In this document: positions 5,784 to 6,715 of the stretch, piece after piece
Numbering within the stretch: position 1 is the stretch's first letter
Layout: the number at the start of each line of letters is the position of its first letter
DNA from: an uncultured Capnocytophaga sp.
GTDB lineage: Bacteria > Bacteroidota > Bacteroidia > Flavobacteriales > Flavobacteriaceae
DNA length: 6,715 bases
Reading direction: 5' to 3'
Assembly (NCBI GenBank): GCA_915070235.1
Contig: CAJZFM010000120.1
Location: 1 to 6,715 of the forward strand
Position numbers and translations under genes: made by a program
The notes under the pieces: model-generated
The model's database searches: none
The model's input: only the letters and a program-made list of their open reading frames with translations
What the model was told of the DNA's origin: nothing

Positions 5784-6715
5784 CTAAGAAGCAAACTGCA
5801 TTTCATATAGATTCCTATAGTATCCATCGGCTATCTTTAGGAGCTGATCATGAGTGCCTTCTTCTACTATATTTCCTTTGTTCATTACGATGATCTTATC
5901 TGCCTTGCGTATGGTGGAGAGCCTATGAGCGATGACAATGGAGGTGCGCCCTTGGGTGATTTTTTCGGTGGCTTGCTGTAGGAGTTTCTCTGAATGGGAG
6001 TCTACTGAAGCGGTAGCCTCATCAAGGATAAGAATTTTGGGCTTATGTACATAGGCACGAAGGAAAGAGATCAGTTGGCGTTGGCCTGCTGAAAGGACAG
6101 CCCCTCGCTCCTTTACATCAAAGAAATAACCATTGGGGAGTTGCTCTATAAAGTCATGGATACCTATTTCCTTAGCGGCTTCTTTAACTTGTTCTAGAGT
6201 AATGCGTTCATCTCCCAAGGTGATATTGTAATAGATACTGTTGGCAAAAAGGAATACGTCTTGAAGTACGACACCTATTTGCTGGCGATAGCTCTCTAAG
6301 TTATAATCATAACAACTCACGCCATCTATGAGTATTTCTCCAGAGGTGATGTGGTAAAAGCGTGTAAGTAGTTGTATGACCGTTGATTTACCTGCTCCTG
6401 TGGCGCCAACAAAGGCGATTGTTTGCCCCTTTTTAGCTTCAAAACTGATGCCGTGCAAGATTTCTTCATCCTTTTTGTAACCAAAGGTAACATCTTGAAA
6501 ACGAATGTTTCCTTGGATTTCTCTGTGTAGTCCTTGGTGGAAGTCTTCTTGGTTTTCTTGGTCTTCTTCCATGATGTCAAAGACACGACCAGAGGCGACC
6601 ATACCCATTTGTAATACAGTGAATTTGTCGGCAATATGACGAAGCGGGCGATAGAGTTCTTGTACCAATTGAACAAACATGAAGATGACCCCTAAACTGG
6701 CCATTTCATGCTGGG
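5784..6715 (-). CDS. ABC exporter half-transporter, fused membrane and ATPase domains (MsbA/MdlB/LmrA-like), 5' end cut by window
   Basis: The frame is open to the right edge (three codons plus two bases precede the Met at 6704), so that Met is internal and about 270-280 N-terminal residues of a typical 580-residue type IV exporter lie outside. Counting from 6704, residues 1-20 look like the end of the last membrane helix and 21-45 the link to the ATPase. The nucleotide-binding domain is complete: A-loop Tyr76, Walker A GATGAGKST (100-108), Q-loop Gln148, signature LSAGQ (204-208), Walker B ILILDE (224-229) with catalytic Glu229, D-loop SVD (233-235), and H-loop His260. It is therefore likely an active ATPase in the inner membrane. 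The substrate (lipid, drug, peptide or glycolipid) cannot be told. The signature has Ala for the third residue of LSGGQ, a common variant. An acidic, Gln-rich linker (46-56) precedes the ATPase. It ends 123 bases before pfkA and is probably a separate unit. Confidence 0.93.
   Translation of the reverse strand, partial: QHEMASLGVIFMFVQLVQELYRPLRHIADKFTVLQMGMVASGRVFDIMEEDQENQEDFHQGLHREIQGNIRFQDVTFGYKKDEEILHGISFEAKKGQTIAFVGATGAGKSTVIQLLTRFYHITSGEILIDGVSCYDYNLESYRQQIGVVLQDVFLFANSIYYNITLGDERITLEQVKEAAKEIGIHDFIEQLPNGYFFDVKERGAVLSAGQRQLISFLRAYVHKPKILILDEATASVDSHSEKLLQQATEKITQGRTSIVIAHRLSTIRKADKIIVMNKGNIVEEGTHDQLLKIADGYYRNLYEMQFAS

Noticed and set aside
6545..6572. Short repetitive pyrimidine-rich stretch in the ABC gene
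   Set aside because: It encodes the Glu/Asp/Gln-rich linker before the ATPase domain; simple codon repetition with no sign of a functional repeat.
6326..6676. Minus-strand open frame of 116 codons in another frame of the ABC gene
   Set aside because: It overlaps the Walker A region of a clear exporter ATPase, and its Lys/Thr-rich run is the frame-shifted reading of the acidic linker.

Overview
The window looks like a chromosomal stretch from a Bacteroidota bacterium, most likely of class Flavobacteriia (Capnocytophaga-like is possible, but the genus is a guess). The DNA is AT-rich. Gene starts lack Shine-Dalgarno sequences and have A/T-rich leaders. Two intergenic regions carry exact copies of the Bacteroidota -7 promoter element TAnnTTTG. 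All six genes lie on the minus strand, so transcription runs from right to left.

Right end to left end: (1) 6715-5784, the C-terminal half of an ABC exporter (end of the membrane domain plus the whole ATPase domain), cut by the window edge. (2) 5660-4674, pfkA, an ATP-dependent 6-phosphofructokinase with its own promoter; the correct start is 22 codons inside the longest open frame. (3) 4619-3300, ugd, UDP-glucose 6-dehydrogenase. (4) 3296-2448, an extended-SDR nucleotide-sugar epimerase only 3 bases after ugd. (5) 2378-1170, a soluble FlaA1/CapD/WbpM-like UDP-GlcNAc 4,6-dehydratase behind a strong internal promoter. (6) 1133-1, a LegC-type PLP-dependent sugar aminotransferase, lacking only its last few codons.

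Functionally, genes 3-6 are the start of a surface-polysaccharide (capsule, O-antigen or glycan) precursor locus. Ugd makes UDP-glucuronate, and the coupled epimerase may turn it into UDP-galacturonate. The dehydratase and aminotransferase should convert UDP-GlcNAc to a UDP-4-keto-6-deoxy sugar and then a UDP-4-amino-4,6-dideoxy sugar. These are the entry steps of legionaminic-acid-like or bacillosamine-like sugars. The rest of that pathway would be expected to the left of base 1.

I see no tRNA, rRNA, CRISPR array, insertion sequence, attachment site or convincing intrinsic terminator, and no gene-free stretch above 300 bases (the longest is 123 bases). I found no clearly novel system. The most interesting points are the pairing of a Met-type CapD-like dehydratase with a LegC aminotransferase, and the promoter layout.
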